DNA of 64,000 nt from Schoenoplectus triqueter. Its lineage: Eukaryota; Streptophyta; Magnoliopsida; Poales; Cyperaceae. The notes beneath the pieces were generated by a model, which was not told the origin of the DNA, searched no databases, and worked only from the letters and a program-made list of their open reading frames with translations. The first letter of the stretch is position 1. Each line of letters opens with the position of its first letter. The stretch spans positions 62,001 to 126,000 of the forward strand of contig CAXKVV010000008.1 in the NCBI GenBank assembly GCA_964058805.1. Reading direction: 5' to 3'. A program made the translations under genes and the position numbers. Shown piece after piece: positions 12,777 through 27,632 of the stretch.

Positions 12777-13757
12777 TCTTTTTCCTTCTTTTCTAGTTCT
12801 CTATCTATCTCTATTCCTTTTTTTTGACGGGGAGATTGAGGGGGGTTGTTTGTCAGATGTTCTTCTGAATTTTTGTTTTGTGCTCTTGTATATTTTTGTG
12901 TCAAGGGGATGATGGCTTTAATGTTCGATGGTTTGTACAGTTTTGGTTCGTGGCAGCGTGCTTTGCCTTGAAATGGTCGTAATGGTTCTACACGTGGAGG
13001 TTTCTGAGTGGCTGGATTCATTCTCCGGCAGTGGAGAAGAAGTGCATTTTTTTTTTCGGTTTTTCTTCTTAACTGTCGTTCTATATACCTTATCTATATA
13101 TCAAGATACACTGATTGTGCGAATATATATACTACTTTATAGAATATAAGATGAGAAGTCACAGTGGAATAAATTCGTGGCAGGGGCTTATATTGGAGGG
13201 TTTCATCTCTTGAATTGAGTAAAATGGAAGTTTCCTTTTGCTTTAAAAAACCGTAACTCAACTGGATTTAGGTGTTAAACACCATCTTAGGCAAAGAACT
13301 TGTACACTGCACATTATTGTTTTAATTTTTTTTATTATTACACGTCTCCTGTTGTATAAGATATCATCAAAAACTGTTTTGACCACACTAATCTCTTATT
13401 TAATAGTTTATTGTATATGATCAATTGTACTTAATTTTGAATGTGCAAGATAATTAACTTTCTAATTGAGTGAGCTGAAAAGAATTTGAGCGTGTGAATT
13501 GTAATAGGGACACTGAGCTAATAGCTACAAGAGTCCTAGGATTAATTAGTAATATCTAAAAAGGTCATAATGTATATGTCAATACTGAATTATTGATCAA
13601 GTACACTAATGGATTCGTTCAGTTACTTCTGAACTAGAGATGAGATAATGACAAGACATTCCTCTAAATATGGTAAGCCGTGACCGTTACTGGCCCACAG
13701 AAGTAAGGGGAGAGAGATGCTTGACAGCCGCTGTTAAGTTTGAGAGAGAAAGAAAGA

Positions 13758-13791
13758 CAGAGACGGAGACGGAGACGGAGACGGAGACGGA
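13758..13791. repeat. (GGAGAC)n hexanucleotide microsatellite
   Basis: Five uninterrupted GGAGAC-type units preceded by a GA-rich tract and followed by GGAGGG, about 1 kb upstream of the CIP7-like start codon. Confidence 0.9.
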
Positions 13792-14015
13792 GGGAGGTGA
13801 ATGGACCTGGTTTATTTATATTAAAGTTATGTATTAAAGTTTGTAGGCCATAATTATTTTGAAAAAGAATCTCAAACACAAAGTCATATTATAATATCAA
13901 CTTCAACAGTTCCCATACTAAAGAAAGAAATTTAAGATAAAGTTTGGTTTTTATGCTTTCATAAACATTTAGGCCAGAATCTTTATGGATCAAATTTTAA
14001 AAATCAGCATTGAAA

Positions 14016-14113
14016 ACTTTAAAAGACGACCAAAAACTTGATAAAATTTTACTACATTTAGAATATTATATTATTTTTACTAATTTTTAAAAGACGACCA
14101 AAAACTTGATATA
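14016..14113. repeat. Short direct repeat pair
   Basis: TTAAAAGACGACCAAAAACT and the following TGATA occur twice, about 71 bp apart, in otherwise featureless AT-rich DNA. Confidence 0.8.
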
Positions 14114-17100
14114 AAAAAAATATTTGTATGTCAACTAGAGTCATCGTTCAAAAATAATAAAAAAAAATTCTAAAAACAGTAAAAAAAAATGTATTCTACG
14201 AGCTCTCGATTTTTATATAAAAATCTTTTTGAGCTACTAAATCAGAATTTCAGATACGATATTTTGAAATTTTGGCCCATAAAATTTTTGACCAAAATGC
14301 TTAAATATTTTATGAATAGCTTAGTAGCTCAAAAGCTTAATTCAGTTTTATTTTATGAAATTCTCATTAATTAATCAGACAAAACTATTTGAAATAATAA
14401 TAGCTATAAGTTATATCTCTTTAAAATATATAATAAAGTCACAATAAAAAACTAACATAAAATAAAACTTGACAAAGTTATTGGCTGAATGTACTCTAGT
14501 TTTTTTTTTCATGATTGTACGTACTATGAAATGATGACCCTTAGTGGGAGAAACTATTTTTACTGATGTCAATAGTATTATTTTTGAAAAAATAGTTAAA
14601 AATTATCTAATTAGTTATATATATAAAGAGTAAATTTACAAATTTGAATGAAATCATTTGCACTCAATATAACAAGACAAGAGATCCAATTATCACTATT
14701 TTGGTGTTCATGATGCCTATTTATTTTTTATGTATAAAATTAAAAATATGAACTGTTAGATGTATTATATATCATCTCAATTATATGTATATGAAAAATC
14801 ATAAAATTTTAATTTCATTTGAATAACCATCAAGTAACGTGTTTAAATTATAAAATTCGGTCCGTTGATTTTATTAACGCTTGATACCTATATAAATAAT
14901 ATCGAAATGATATAATTTTTTGTATACATATATAAAATGATATTTATAAAATATTCTTTCAATTAGTTTTATTATTTAAGAATTTAAATAATAATTATTT
15001 GATATTTAATTTCAATGACACCGATGTGACATCAAAATGATGGTAATTGAATCCATTCTCATATAACAAAGGTAGCTTGATCTTTAATAAGTCAAACATT
15101 TAAATAATGGTCCTTGATTGGTGGATTTTACGTACCATAATGTAAAATAATTTTGATTTTTTTTCCTAATCGTTTTATTGAACTCTTACATTTACTGAAT
15201 GAAAAGTTATCGGTTATATGTCTTGTAAGTTCACCATAAAGTAATTGATCTGAACTATTCACATTCTGACTCCATGTTACTGTAGCTTGCTTTTTAAGAG
15301 GCAGATACAGAGCCTATCTGTATATTGCAAACGCTTTGTCAATTTGATCGTGATATTTTGCTACAGTGTGGGCATGGTTTAGGGTTTACGGTACCATTGA
15401 CGGGACCAAGTGCTGCTCTGCTACTGCTTTCACTGCATTCTGCCTTACCTGGCCTGAGGACTGAGGTTGTCTACAAGGGTTCTTGATTTATTTTATTTTT
15501 CTCTTTTATAGTTTCTCTGTTTTTCTCATAACGGAAGCATCCCATTTCAGCTTGTAAATGAGTAAATTAAATCAGTATATCTTGACAGTTACCACTTACA
15601 AGTGCAAAATTGGCATGATCCCAAAGGAGACAAAAAGCAACTGGAGAGGAGTTTGACCACATGTCAGCACACATCTGGGAAATTTTAATGCTATTCATCT
15701 TCTCATTTATTTAGAGCATTAATTTATTAACTGCTCCCGTCCCGGGTATGAATTCATTTTCTACGAATTAACTTATCATGTTAGTAATTAATTACTAAGA
15801 AATAACACATAGTTTTGAAGTATCATAATTTATGTAATTTCATATGTTTCACTCACATCATATATAGATTTGAAAATTAATAAACGTTAATGAAAGTTTA
15901 ATATTCATTAAATAATAAAAATCTGAAACGGACTATATTATATGAAATTGAAACGATATAAAATCTGATGCATGACTTATTTATTAGAGTAATGACATTC
16001 ACACATCTTTTTTACTTGGGAACTTTTTACTTGACTTGTAATGTCATTCAGTTTGCCAAGTTTATACTTCATATTTGTCAATGGATACCATCCTTTAATT
16101 ATTTTTTGCCAGTAAAATGTTGTAACACTGTCAAAGATGTATACATTTTTTGATGTAGTGGCTAATTCCTTGTTTATTTACACTTGGGAAGCTTGATTTC
16201 GTCTTTAAAAAAAAGAAATCAGATGAAAAACAATGAATGAGTTTTGGGACAACACAATTATAGAAGTTAAGTATTACCTTTTCTGTTTTGATGAATGATA
16301 ATATATGAAGGCAGTTCGATATAATAATTTATATTCGTCTAGTCAACCCTTCTAGATGGTCTGGTCACAGCATCGAGATGTGGCGTGATTTGTATTTGAT
16401 GTTCCCTGCAGTGAACTGAAACCTCAGACAGAGGTTCACACGAGTGGCATGCTCGTCTGGTGGTATCACGGGAAAAGAAAGCGAGCATTTGTGGTTGTGG
16501 GGAATGTTTCCTGTTTCATGGACAGCAGTGAATCAAATGGATTTAGAACGGAAAGACCTAAACTATGTTTGTATTTGTTTTTTTATTAGAAGGATATATA
16601 AATTTGGATTTCAAATTAATATCAAAATTTAAAATATAAAATCCATCGCGAAACAAACATTTAATGGACACGAATTCGAGTACTGGTTCAATTATATATA
16701 TAAATTTTAAATAATTATGTAGTATAATGAATTATATATTAAAATGTATACTATTAAAATTTTGTATATATCTATAAAAATTAAATGTTTTTATTAAACG
16801 GAATCTTTATTTGTGGAAATGAATGAAATAATTGTCATGATAAATTAGTTAATCAAAGATTAAAAAATAAACAATGTGATTTGTCACATGGCTTCATAAA
16901 TAATATTAATTTTTAAATAATACTTAAAAAAATACACAATATGAGCTAGTATGTTAACATATATGTATATTTGTTGATAACATGATCTCATAAAAAAATG
17001 CCTATATCTTTCGAGATTTTTATTGATATGATTAATTTATCATATATTAAAATGAACTTGTTGTTTGTTAATATTTATCTATATTTGTTGATAATGTATT

Positions 17101-18515
17101 TTCAGATGTGGACGTGAATGGACACCACAGAAGTGAACTCCTCCCAAAACTCATTGCAAAAGATCATATAAATGATAAGCCAGTCAGTTTTGTCCGGTCT
17201 AAAGAATGCAGGTCTATATTGTGTTGTCTTGAATCGAATTATCAATAAAAAAAATTAGGAAATGTATAAAATGAAAATTTCAAATATTATATAACAAAAG
17301 AAACACAAAAATGATATAACAAAAATGCTTATATTTTCTAAAATAAAATAAAATGTAAATATAACAAATAATAAGCGATCAATTATGCATTATTTGTCAA
17401 ATTTGAGAATATCAGAAGTTGTTGGAAAAGAATAATACGAGCATTATTTGAAAACCTTCGTTGAAAGCACAGTTTCCTAGTTAAATTTGGCAAGTTAATA
17501 TCAACTAAATATTTTGTTTTGGTTGGAAACGAATAGAGCTTGAGTGATATAAACACTACTACTTTGATTTGTTTATATTTTGATATTGTTGGATATTAGT
17601 CGAACTATCTGTTTCACTAAGTAATTGAACTATTTGTTGTACAAGTTTGTTGAATTTGAAAAATAAACTATAATTTTTAAAAAAGCAATTACACATATAA
17701 AGAAGTTAGCTAAGGAGCGGATCAAGATGCAGAAAATATCTAAGGCGTATAACAATCTGTCATGCATGTAGCGAAATAAAGAATAAAAGGCTAAAAACAT
17801 AATAAAACTTGCAAGGATTAAGCAAATGTATCACCATAAAATAAAAGGATAGAAGGACAAGATGACAAGGGGCACATGTAGCTCAACATGAAAAATCATG
17901 ATCAATAGGAGATGATCAACATCAACGCCAACCAACAACCTCGCATCAACATGGATGTCAAACTCCATCAATACCAAGTAAATTTAAAATTACAGATGCG
18001 CATCTACTTCAAGGGGGGAACAGGAACATAAAAAGATGCATGTGGGGAATAAGGGGGAGGCCTCGGCCCAGTGGTATATGCGAGCTTTGGGCTTGATATG
18101 CAATGGCCTGGACTAAGTAAATCAATTCCATGCTAAGCCATGCCTGCCCTGGTTACGTGGTTGATAGCTTAACTGGGCTAGTGAACCTGACCTTACACGC
18201 ATAAACAGCAGTTCGAATGAAAAACTCAAAATCATTGAATCCAAATAGAAAACTGAACTGCGATATCCAAACTGACCCTCAATTTTACAAAAATTGCCTC
18301 TATAATAGAGTTCTCAAAACCTACCAACAACTCTCCCAACTACCCGAGCAGCACACGCATGTGGATGCAGACATAGCCAACACATGAGAACAAGGGTAGC
18401 TCTACAATTAATCGCGAGGTAATTAATTACCTCCTAGTATTGAATTTTGCTACGCCAAAAAGACAAAAAAAAACACATCCCGATTATTCACCAGAGATAA
18501 ATTAATTGAGACTAA

Positions 18516-21450
18516 TCACGGCTTGAAAGGGGCGAAAACCACTACCGAGTTGTGCCCTCCAAATCCAAATGAATTTGAAATCGCTGAAAATGCATGTCAA
18601 ATATTAGAAAAGAATCACAAGTGAAGACAATTAGAGAGAGAAAAACATTATGAGGTACAGTACTCACCAACATTGATTTCATGCTGCTTTTTCTCATTTG
18701 GTACAGTATCAAATTCAACTGCAGGCTCAATATTCTACAAAAATATTAGTAGAACAATAAAACTAATAATAGCAGCACAATGAATATCTTCTTCTAGCAT
18801 ATCTGTTTTGTTTGAAACCTTTAACAAGTGTTCAACTACAAATTATACACAACAACTTACAAATTGGTTGATAGTGGGATGCAACCAGCCAGTATTTATT
18901 GCTTTGATAGTTGCAATTGCCTCCAATCCTCCTGCTGCCCCGAGACAATGCCCTATCATAGACTACATACGGAAATGAAAAAAAAAAAGCTTCATATACA
19001 GAGATGGAGCACATAATAAATTTAAAAAAAAAACTAAAAATATATTAAATGCAAATAAAAACTGACAAGGCTTAACAGCTAAATTCAAAAAAGAAACCTT
19101 GGTTCCGTTCATCTTAATCTCAGATGAGTCCTTGAAAACTTGCTTGACTGCATTGACTTCAGCAAGATCACCAGCTAGAGTGGACGTTGCATGTGCATTT
19201 ATGTAGTTCACCTGAAAAATAAATCGAGAAGTGCACATTAATTCTTAGAAAAGAAAATGAATAATTAAAGCATTTATGGAAAGAAAAAGGAGAAAATGCT
19301 ACCTCCTCCGGTGCAACTCCAGCATCTTGAAGACTTTGTTTGATGCAAGAAGAAACACCAAGCCCGTCAGCCCTAGGGTCAGTCATGTGATATGCGTCAC
19401 AATTCACTGCACCACCTAGATACTCTGCAATTATCGGAGCATCTCGTTTCATTGCATGCTCTAAGCTCTCCATCACCTTATCATGAACAAGAACCACATC
19501 AAAAAACATAATTAAAATCCAGGAAGTGATAACTTGTTATTTTTTTAATTATATGTAGGACATACCAGAACTCCAGCTCCCTCACCCATGACAAAGCCAT
19601 CACGTTCCTTGTCCCATGGCCTTGAAGCAGTTTTCGGATCATCATTTCTCTGTGAAAGAGCCCTGCATGCAAGGTGTTAATGGGTCAGCAAAAGATTCTA
19701 AATATCATTAACAAAGCATGACAGCTTGTTTGATTAGGATCCAATTTCACAGGAAACTTACTGTAATGGTGTATGATGTTTCTTTTCATAGGAGTGCTTA
19801 AATCTACTTTACACATAACACATCAGAATAGGATGTTGGCACAATATGCATTATCTAGGTTTTGGAGTTAAAATAAACACTATTGTTGATTCCATTCTGG
19901 TATAGTTTATACTAAAAATCAGTTGGTAGGTTCAGTTAGATAAATAGAGAATTCAGATTCATGAATATCCTTACCTGCATGCAACAAATCCTCCCACACC
20001 AATAGGAATAATGGCTGCCTCAGTACCACCAGCAAGCATGATATCAGCCTCGCCTCTCCTGATATGATTTGCAGCTGCATAGAAGCAGTAGTTGGAGGTA
20101 GCACATGCTGTGGAGATAGAGTAGTTGGGGCCCATGAACCCGACATCCATACCCAAAAGTGCAGATCCCATGTTGGTAATTGCATAGGGAATGAAGAATG
20201 GGGTGATTTTGCGGTGTCCCTTGTCAATTAAGGCTTGCACTCCATCAGAGAATACTGTAAGACCTCCCATGCCAGTGCCAACTAGTACACCAGCATGTAC
20301 CTTGTCAATCTGATATAGAAAAAATTAGATGCTTTTACAGAATTTGTTATCACAAGTGAGCATTGAAGCTTTTGATCATAAAACTATATGATATTTTCAG
20401 ACTAGAAGAAATCATTGAATGAACTTACCCATATTCATAATTCATTATATAAAGAATTATAGGGGCTTAACCACATAATATTATACTGTCTTTGTAAAAG
20501 CCTGAATATATTGTTGTGAAATAAACAACTTAAAAATTCACTTTGTATTCAGGACCCTTTTTATTGGTAGAGATAGGTGAACCAAAACTTTGTTTGAAGC
20601 TAACATGCAAAGGTGCAATGTAAACTTAAATTAAGTACCAAGTCTTAACAGCTATATACATCATGTCCAGCGACATTTTAGGTCAGATCTACTGGAAATT
20701 GACCACTCAAAATATAAAATTTAGTTCCCCAGGCCCAGTCAATCATCATCTTTGGCTGATTTGTGCCCATTAATGATAAGCAAACAATTTATTCTAATAA
20801 TAATAACAAAAATGTCAACAACGGTGTTAAACTCCTTTCTCAATCAAATCTATCACAATATTGATATCTTTATAAGCAAATCTATACAGCTCCAGAGCTC
20901 AATCCATGTTTTCAGAAAATGCAGTTTGAATTTGCAAATTTCTTTTCTAAATTCGAGAAGATGCACGTGAATTCACCAAAATTAGAAAATGTAAAACCGA
21001 ACCAAGAGTTACCTTCTTATGCTCTTCAGAACCAAGAGAAATCCCGGCGCTCTCGAGAGCCTTCTTCCCACTAACTATACAATACCTCAAGCAATCATCC
21101 AACCTCCTATCGTTCTTGCCATCTATGTATCCCTCCGACGAAAAACCGCGAATCTGACCAGCAAATCTGGTCGGGAATTTCGACGCATCGAACCGATCTA
21201 TCGGCCCAATCCCACTCTCCCCTTCCAACAGTTTCTCGTAGTACTTATCCACGTCGTTTCCAAAGACCGACACGAGCCCCATTCCGGTTATGACGACTCG
21301 CTTCTTTGGATCCGTCTCTCTGCGCGGCGCGGAGACGGTGGCGGCGGAGGCGGAGACACGGTTGAAACGGCGGCGGAGAGGAGGCGCCGCATCTCGGCGA
21401 ATCGGGCGGACGGAGAGAGAAGGCTGCTGGAGGAGGAGAGATTGTTGCAT
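18516..21450 (-). CDS. KASI: 3-oxoacyl-[acyl-carrier-protein] synthase I, chloroplastic
   Basis: Condensing enzyme of plastid type II fatty-acid synthesis; it joins malonyl-ACP to C4-C14 acyl-ACPs to build up to C16. Eight exons with consistent phases: 21450-21013, 20309-19975, 19662-19566, 19476-19303, 19211-19098, 18962-18861, 18734-18668 and 18583-18516, giving 464 residues. A Ser/Arg/Ala-rich transit peptide (about residues 1-45) precedes [20 protein letters not shown]. The catalytic set is complete: nucleophile Cys215 in [11 protein letters not shown], His355 in [10 protein letters not shown], Lys386 and His391 in [16 protein letters not shown]. The end [18 protein letters not shown] is the classic thiolase-fold C-terminus. 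The VFGNDVD and [13 protein letters not shown] stretches place it with KAS I rather than KAS II. Start: the first ATG before a transit peptide, in a CT-rich leader. No lesion seen; it should be a working housekeeping gene. Confidence 0.98.
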
Positions 21451-23974
21451 CGTATGATTCGTATCGGACTGGACTCTCTCTCACTCGCTTAGCTGGAAGC
21501 CAGAAATTGATCTCGTGTGTTGTGTGAAGGGAGAGATGTAGGATGGAGAAAAGAGCAAAAGCCCAAAGGATTTAATTAGAGGAGGCGCCTGACAACAATC
21601 CCCTCATCTGTCCCTCTTAAATTTTTAATAATCCGATAATAAATCACCGAACGGCCCAGATGCTTTCCTTTCTATTTCGGTACTAAACTCTAGCAGTTGA
21701 TGATGGTGACTATTTCACTATTTCGAGGTGGTCACGTGGCCTGCACAGCCTAGCAGAGGGTTGTTTCGTGGCGGTATGTTTTTTTTTTTGTGATTAATTG
21801 CCAGTTGTTAACGTGAGGGGTAATCCGTTTCTCAAATTTTCTGAACAGGGAGGGTTCTTTGAATTTAATGGAGACTTTATGATCTTTCTTTCAGCAATGT
21901 TTTATGTGATGGGATTTGTTATTCAAAATTTTTTTTGGGACTTCTCAAATTCTAAAACTTCGATGGAATTTATTATTTAAATTTATTTTGGATTAAGTTT
22001 TTAAATTTTAAAATTATTTTAGTCAATCATTTAATTTTAGTTTAAAAATTAATTATGCTTTTTTATCTTAACATAAATTTATAATTAATATATTATAAAT
22101 TCAATCATAAGAATTATAATAATAAAATAATAATTATTATTATTCTATTATTATTATTTTATTACCTGTTATGGTTTCATAGCTTCATACCTTAAAGAAT
22201 AACATATATCATGTAGGGATAAAAATTAATTTCCTTAAGTTATGAAACTATATTTTCTTTTATTTTCATTTATGACTCCTTAAATTATACATATTTGATT
22301 GGACAAACAAGGAATAAGGAAACATGATTGTAAGAAATAGTAGATAGTATAACATTTTATGTTAAGAACAAGAACAAATATTGTATTTAAACTTTTATCT
22401 TTTTCGAGATAAAAATAAAAAAATTAATTATTCAATTTTAAATGTTCATAAAGTATTCCAATCTAGATTTCGAACTCGAGGTCTTTAAATTTTTATTCTA
22501 AAATGAATTCTAAAACCAAGAAAAGAGTTTAAAAAGCTTAACAAAGTTTGAAAAATAGACATTATGTTAGTAAATTAGTTTATTTATAATCATCTTTACC
22601 GCCATAATTTTATTATTTTATATATTCTTCGCTTGTAATGATTTAAGCAAATTACGCCACATTGACAAGTTAATGTGTCAATCTCATCGGCAAATTGAAT
22701 ATTTAATGGCCAACAGTTTTCATAAGATAACTATTCAAAAAAGAAAATATTTTTATTTTGCAACAACTAATTATTTCATCCTATGTTGCATTGATTTATG
22801 TGTTGACTTTATCAACTAGCTAACAGAAAATTGACCAACGGAATTTTCATGTCCAATAGTTTCCATGATGGCCATTAGATATTTTGCTTTATGCAACAAT
22901 TCTCCATTTAAAATAACAAACGGAGAGACCGTTTTGGTTATTTTTTTATAAAACAAAATTTATAATTATTTATATATTCGATTTTTGATAATTATACATG
23001 TGTTTAGTTACGTTCTTCGGGACCAATAGCTTTATAATATCAAATTATAATTTTCTAAAATTTAGATCATAATTAAATCATAAAAATTATAAATGTATAT
23101 TCTTCACGTTAATGACTCAATTCTTATGATATATATTATTCAATTATATATTTAATTTGATCACTGTAATTCAGATTTAGTCAATTGACGGTCCATAATT
23201 TAATATATAATTATATAACATATATGATCATATAATTATTAAAATTAATTTAATAATAAAATTAATTAATTGCAACAGTATAACCAATTAACCAATATCA
23301 TTAACCTTGGACGAATCCTTATAACTTATAATTGTGCATGCAATTTCTTTTTTTTTTAATATTTCTCTACGAACTAAACTACACTACGTTTTGATGGATC
23401 ATAGTATCCAATATATTCATCTACAAGTTAATAAGAGCATCTCCAAAGTACTTCCTAGTTCCTAGTTCACTTCTTAATTTCTGAATTGATGTCTTATATA
23501 AAAAAGCAAGTTGTTTGTTGTAGTTAAAAACAGACAACAACAGAATCAGAAGGAAAAAAAAAAGGTACTTGCCATTACAACAGAATCAGAAAAAAGAAAA
23601 AAAATGTTCCTGCGGTTTTATCTTCAGTTATTTTCAAATAATTAAGCACAAAAAATACTTTCCAAAGAAAATAACTTTGCGCATATATTTTTCATTCAAC
23701 CATATACCCTAAGCAAAAAAACTATAAGGAGCCTAAAATCATATCTTTAATTAAGGAGTACATGCTCTTGAACGACTAGCAGATCATGTTGGGGGCCATT
23801 TAATGGGGGATATAAAACATGGCGGCCCAAAGGCCCACAAAAATACGAATCATGCAGGGACATGTTTACTGATAGAGTACGCGAGATATTACTAATCAAA
23901 TGAATTTATGGCGGTGACCGGTGGGTGCAACAGAAATATCCATCTGTGGTACATACTACACAGAGCCTTAATAG
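21451..23974. other. KAS I promoter side and AT-rich spacer
   Basis: The first 150 bp upstream of KAS I carry a CT-rich leader (in transcript sense GAGAGA/TCTCTC-like). Beyond that the DNA is AT-rich with AAT runs near 22120-22165 and no recognisable gene or transposon ends. Confidence 0.5.
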
Positions 23975-24433
23975 TAGGGCGGTAAACAAATTGAACTAAG
24001 TGTTTGTGTTTGATTTGAAATTAATCAAACTAAATTAAATTCGAATTAAATTGAACTTTACTTAAATTGAATTCGAACTGAAATCAAATTTTAGACGAAC
24101 TCATTTATTTTAATTTTTATATTTATTTTCATATTATCGTACATAACTAGAGCTAAAATAAATAATATTTTATATTAAAATTAAAAATAACTAATTTTTA
24201 TAAATTTAATAATAAATAAATAATATATATTAAATGTTATAATTAAATAATTATATTATTAAATATATTATTGACTAAATAGTGAAAATATATGTAAACA
24301 ACTGCATATCGAACTCGAACTAATTAAAAAATATCAAATCGAACTGACAAAAAGTCTAATCGAACGAATTGAAATAAAACTAAAATCGTATCGAACATCA
24401 AATGAATTCCGATTTTTTTTTTTTGCACACCTA
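23975..24433. mobile_element. hAT-type MITE with 8-bp target duplication
   Basis: 459 bp flanked by the perfect 8-bp direct repeat CTTAATAG (23967-23974 and 24434-24441). The ends are TAGGGCGGTAAAC and the reverse complement of TAGGTGTGCAAAA, imperfect inverted repeats. The inner parts near both ends are made of TTCGAACT/TCGAAC and AAATCGAAC words. No coding capacity; it would depend on an hAT transposase supplied elsewhere. Confidence 0.9.
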
Positions 24434-27115
24434 CTTAATAGTGCATTGCTCTATTGAGAAAATCTTTTTGATTTGCCTGGATTATCTTCAATTCGTCTTC
24501 CAACGTTTTTTCTCACGCAACCTTATCTTTTTTTTTTAGAGAGTTTTATTTTTAACAAATTTTCACATTTGAAGGTTAAGTATGAACACCTCAATAATTA
24601 ATATCAACAATAATATATATAAATGTAAACATAAGAGTGTTTCATATTTGATCTTGGGGTTTAGTATTGCCAGCCTAAGGTTAGATATTGATCAGATTTG
24701 AACACTCCTCTCATAAAATGAAGACTTTTTTAATTAGATATAAACACTTATTTAACATCAATATATTTGAAAGTAGTATTTAGTGTAGGTTTAGTATACT
24801 GAATGCCGATAAATCTTTTATCTAGTGTAAATATGTGTAAGTTAGATTAGGAATGAATCCTCTCTGAGTTTAGAAATAGATATGTCAGGATCGAAGTTTG
24901 ATCAGACAATTAGTCTCTTATATTTGTTATCCACGCTGAATAACCAAGACCAACTCCTTGATGGACCTAAGTCAATATCAAACTCAATATCATCGGACCC
25001 AATCAATATTCAATACAAACTCTTAAAATACTATTTTTCTTAAGCATGAACATCTTCCCGCCTCTTTGGATATTTGAGGTATAAACACCGCCAGAATTGT
25101 GTATAACCCCTAATTGCTACATTAATGTTTTAATAATTTTAATTTGTACTTGTCTAATTTATGAGTGGGGTGCTGGAAGCCTGGAACGCGAGTAGGGTGC
25201 TCTTGTTCAAAGAAGGTTTTTGACCCGTTCAAAATATTCATATAATTAATATCTGTTAATCGGGGAATGTTTATACTGAAAATAAGATATTTTCGTACTT
25301 TTTCGTGCGTGATGAAATGTCAAGAAATTTATATAGAAAGATACTTAGCTGCCCAAATCATTAAAGATCAAATAATAACTTGCTAATCCAATAAAATCAT
25401 CAAATATATAATGGTTCATATATTAGTAATGTGTATAAGATTTTTTATGAGTGTTTAATTATATTATTTATAATTATAATAGCTATTTTATTATTACATA
25501 CATCATTAACATTTTATAAATTGTGTTTTAAATTTTTTACTGTGAAATTTTTATTAAATATATTTAAAATTTTATATTTCTAATTAATTATTTGAGTATT
25601 ATATTATCGAGACGAAATTTAAGTACAGCCTTAGTATGTATAATTTTTCTTTTCGTGTACGGTGGTTTATGTGCAGCATGTTATTGACAGTTTGACAGTT
25701 TAGTAGTGATCAGGAGAAATTTATGTAAAAAGTCCATCCATAAGAGAAAAAAATCGTTGCGAACCAGCATTTGCATCTCCATAACATCGACCTCCCCCCT
25801 CCCAAAAAAGAAAAAAAAAATCTAGCCAATATCAACAAAAATTACAGAAGTGGAGCTAAATTGTGTTGTAAGAACAAAAAACACACAGCAAAAAGAAATT
25901 AGACTTTAATTTCAAGTAATGAAAAGATAACCATCTGCTCCTTTTAAGGGATGGCTGGCCTTGTCACAGGCTATGGGTTTCATACATTGTTCGTTTTAAT
26001 GGGCCATAAATTAAGGTCACATACAAAGAAGTTTAAATAGGCCGAGACCATGTTATTTGTAGGCTTTGTAAGTGCTAGTTTTTGTTTCTCATAGCCTTGG
26101 AGTAGTCCTACATATGATTTTATTTTCTGCACATGCTGTAGAGATGCAATACCATGCATGAATTAGTCCTGTCCTTGTCAAGGATCATAGGTTGACATTT
26201 AGAATGCATTGAGATTAGTCATGTAGATCTTTCCATGTGAACATTCAATTAGATATCTCAGCAGTCAGCAACTCAGCACCATCCCTTGAAAGGGAAATTA
26301 TTAGCATCTTGCGGCGTTGTCACGGAATGTATGGGCAGTGTCTAATACCATGGATATGCTCAATATAAGCACATTTTGTGGTGTCAACTTCTAAAACTTT
26401 GGAATCTTTCAAGCATGTCATGTTAATTGGTACCCATTGTGCATACTTCTTTGAATTATGAGATTTAAAACAAGCACATGGTACCTTCATTAAACTTAAA
26501 CAAAATATTTTCCTTTCAAACAAAAAAAAAATATAACTAAAGAAATCTTAACAAATAATTAACCCTTCCATCTAATATTTCAAATAATATTTTATGGAGA
26601 TGTCCATCCATGCTGTCCAATAGTCCATAAAAATAAGACCAAATTTCATATAAACCTTCAGAAAATTTGGATTGAGATCCCGCCTTTAATTTACTGGTTT
26701 TAAATAAATTAGAATTACTCTCGCATCCCTCCTGACAGCATGATTTCAATCAGACGGTTAGGATCCACCGCTGGAAAGAACTAAATCCCCAAATCCCCAT
26801 CCATGCCAGTGGGACCGACTCGGATAAAGTACTATTGTACTTGGTAATGGTAAGGTGTCTGTGTCTCGGTTTGGTCTGAAATTATTACAGGTCCCACATA
26901 ACACACCCCAAGCTGGCCAGTACTGTATCTCGCTGCCCCACATGTTTCCCCAAATTATCCTTTCACTCAAACATTATGATTTATGAGCCCCTCTCTCTCT
27001 CTGACTGTTCAATTGTTCATTGCCTCTCCCTCTTTGACTTAGCCTCCTTGGAAATTTTCATTAAGGTGAAAGAACCAATTTATTTAACAGAGGAGGTCAA
27101 TGACCCCTAAAAATT
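24434..27115. other. Spacer without recognised gene
   Basis: AT-rich to 25700, then somewhat more mixed composition to 27100. Minus-strand open frames at 26320-26523, 26537-26749 and 26758-26970 are each about 70 residues with several Cys/Trp but no known motif and no splice-consistent joining that I could find. A poly-purine/pyrimidine CTCTCTCTCT tract lies near 26990. Confidence 0.4.
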
Positions 27116-27273
27116 TCACAGAGAGCCAATGACGTAACTATTACTTGCGCCTCTAACAAGATTCTATTTTTTCCTGATTCCTAAGCATTTTTTACCCAGC
27201 CTTTGCAGGTGCGGGGCTCAATTATCGTTGAAACTTAGGGCTAAGCTTATTTCTCGAAAAATAATCCCCCTAG

Positions 27274-27331
<58 letters not shown>
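27274..27331. repeat. (AAT)n microsatellite
   Basis: About 19 uninterrupted AAT units. The long poly-Asn open frame across it (27228-27554) is an artefact of this run and of further AAT/GAT units downstream. Confidence 0.97.
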
Positions 27332-27334
<3 letters not shown>

Positions 27335-27632
27335 AAGCACTAATATTAATAAAATTAGTAAAAATGATAATAATAATAATAATAATAATAGTAGTGATGA
27401 TTATAATAATAATGTGAAAAAAGTATTACAAAAAATAAAATATATATATGAAGAAATAATAAAAGAAATAAATAATAGAGAAGAAAATAATAATAACAAT
27501 AAATACAATAGTATAATATTAATAATATGTTACAATAATATTACTTCAAAATAATTGAGTGTTCTATTAATATTAGAAGATGTATAAGTGGAATATTTAT
27601 CTCATACATTATGAGAAATAACAATGATATAG

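Larger units (their letters stand above)
12777..18515. other. 5.7 kb AT-rich spacer
   Basis: No gene recognised. It begins with the probable 5' leader and promoter of the CIP7-like gene and ends at the 3' side of KAS I. Visible items are a GGAGAC hexamer run (13758-13791), a pair of 25-bp direct repeats (14016-14112) and mixed TA runs. Open frames here are short and motif-free. A slightly GC-richer patch at 16330-16560 shows no homology I can name. Confidence 0.5.

Noticed and set aside
12339..12827. Long plus-strand frames of 162 and 122 residues
   Set aside because: They are antisense shadows of the first exon of the CIP7-like gene, whose minus-strand frame has homology and splice sites.
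13758..13791. G-rich hexamer run as a possible quadruplex
   Set aside because: It has only GG doublets separated by AGAC; weak at best, better described as a microsatellite.
21019..21492. 157-residue plus-strand frame
   Set aside because: Antisense shadow of KAS I exon 1.
27228..27554. 108-residue open frame rich in Asn
   Set aside because: It is the translation of an AAT microsatellite and neighbouring AT-rich DNA; no start context or motif.
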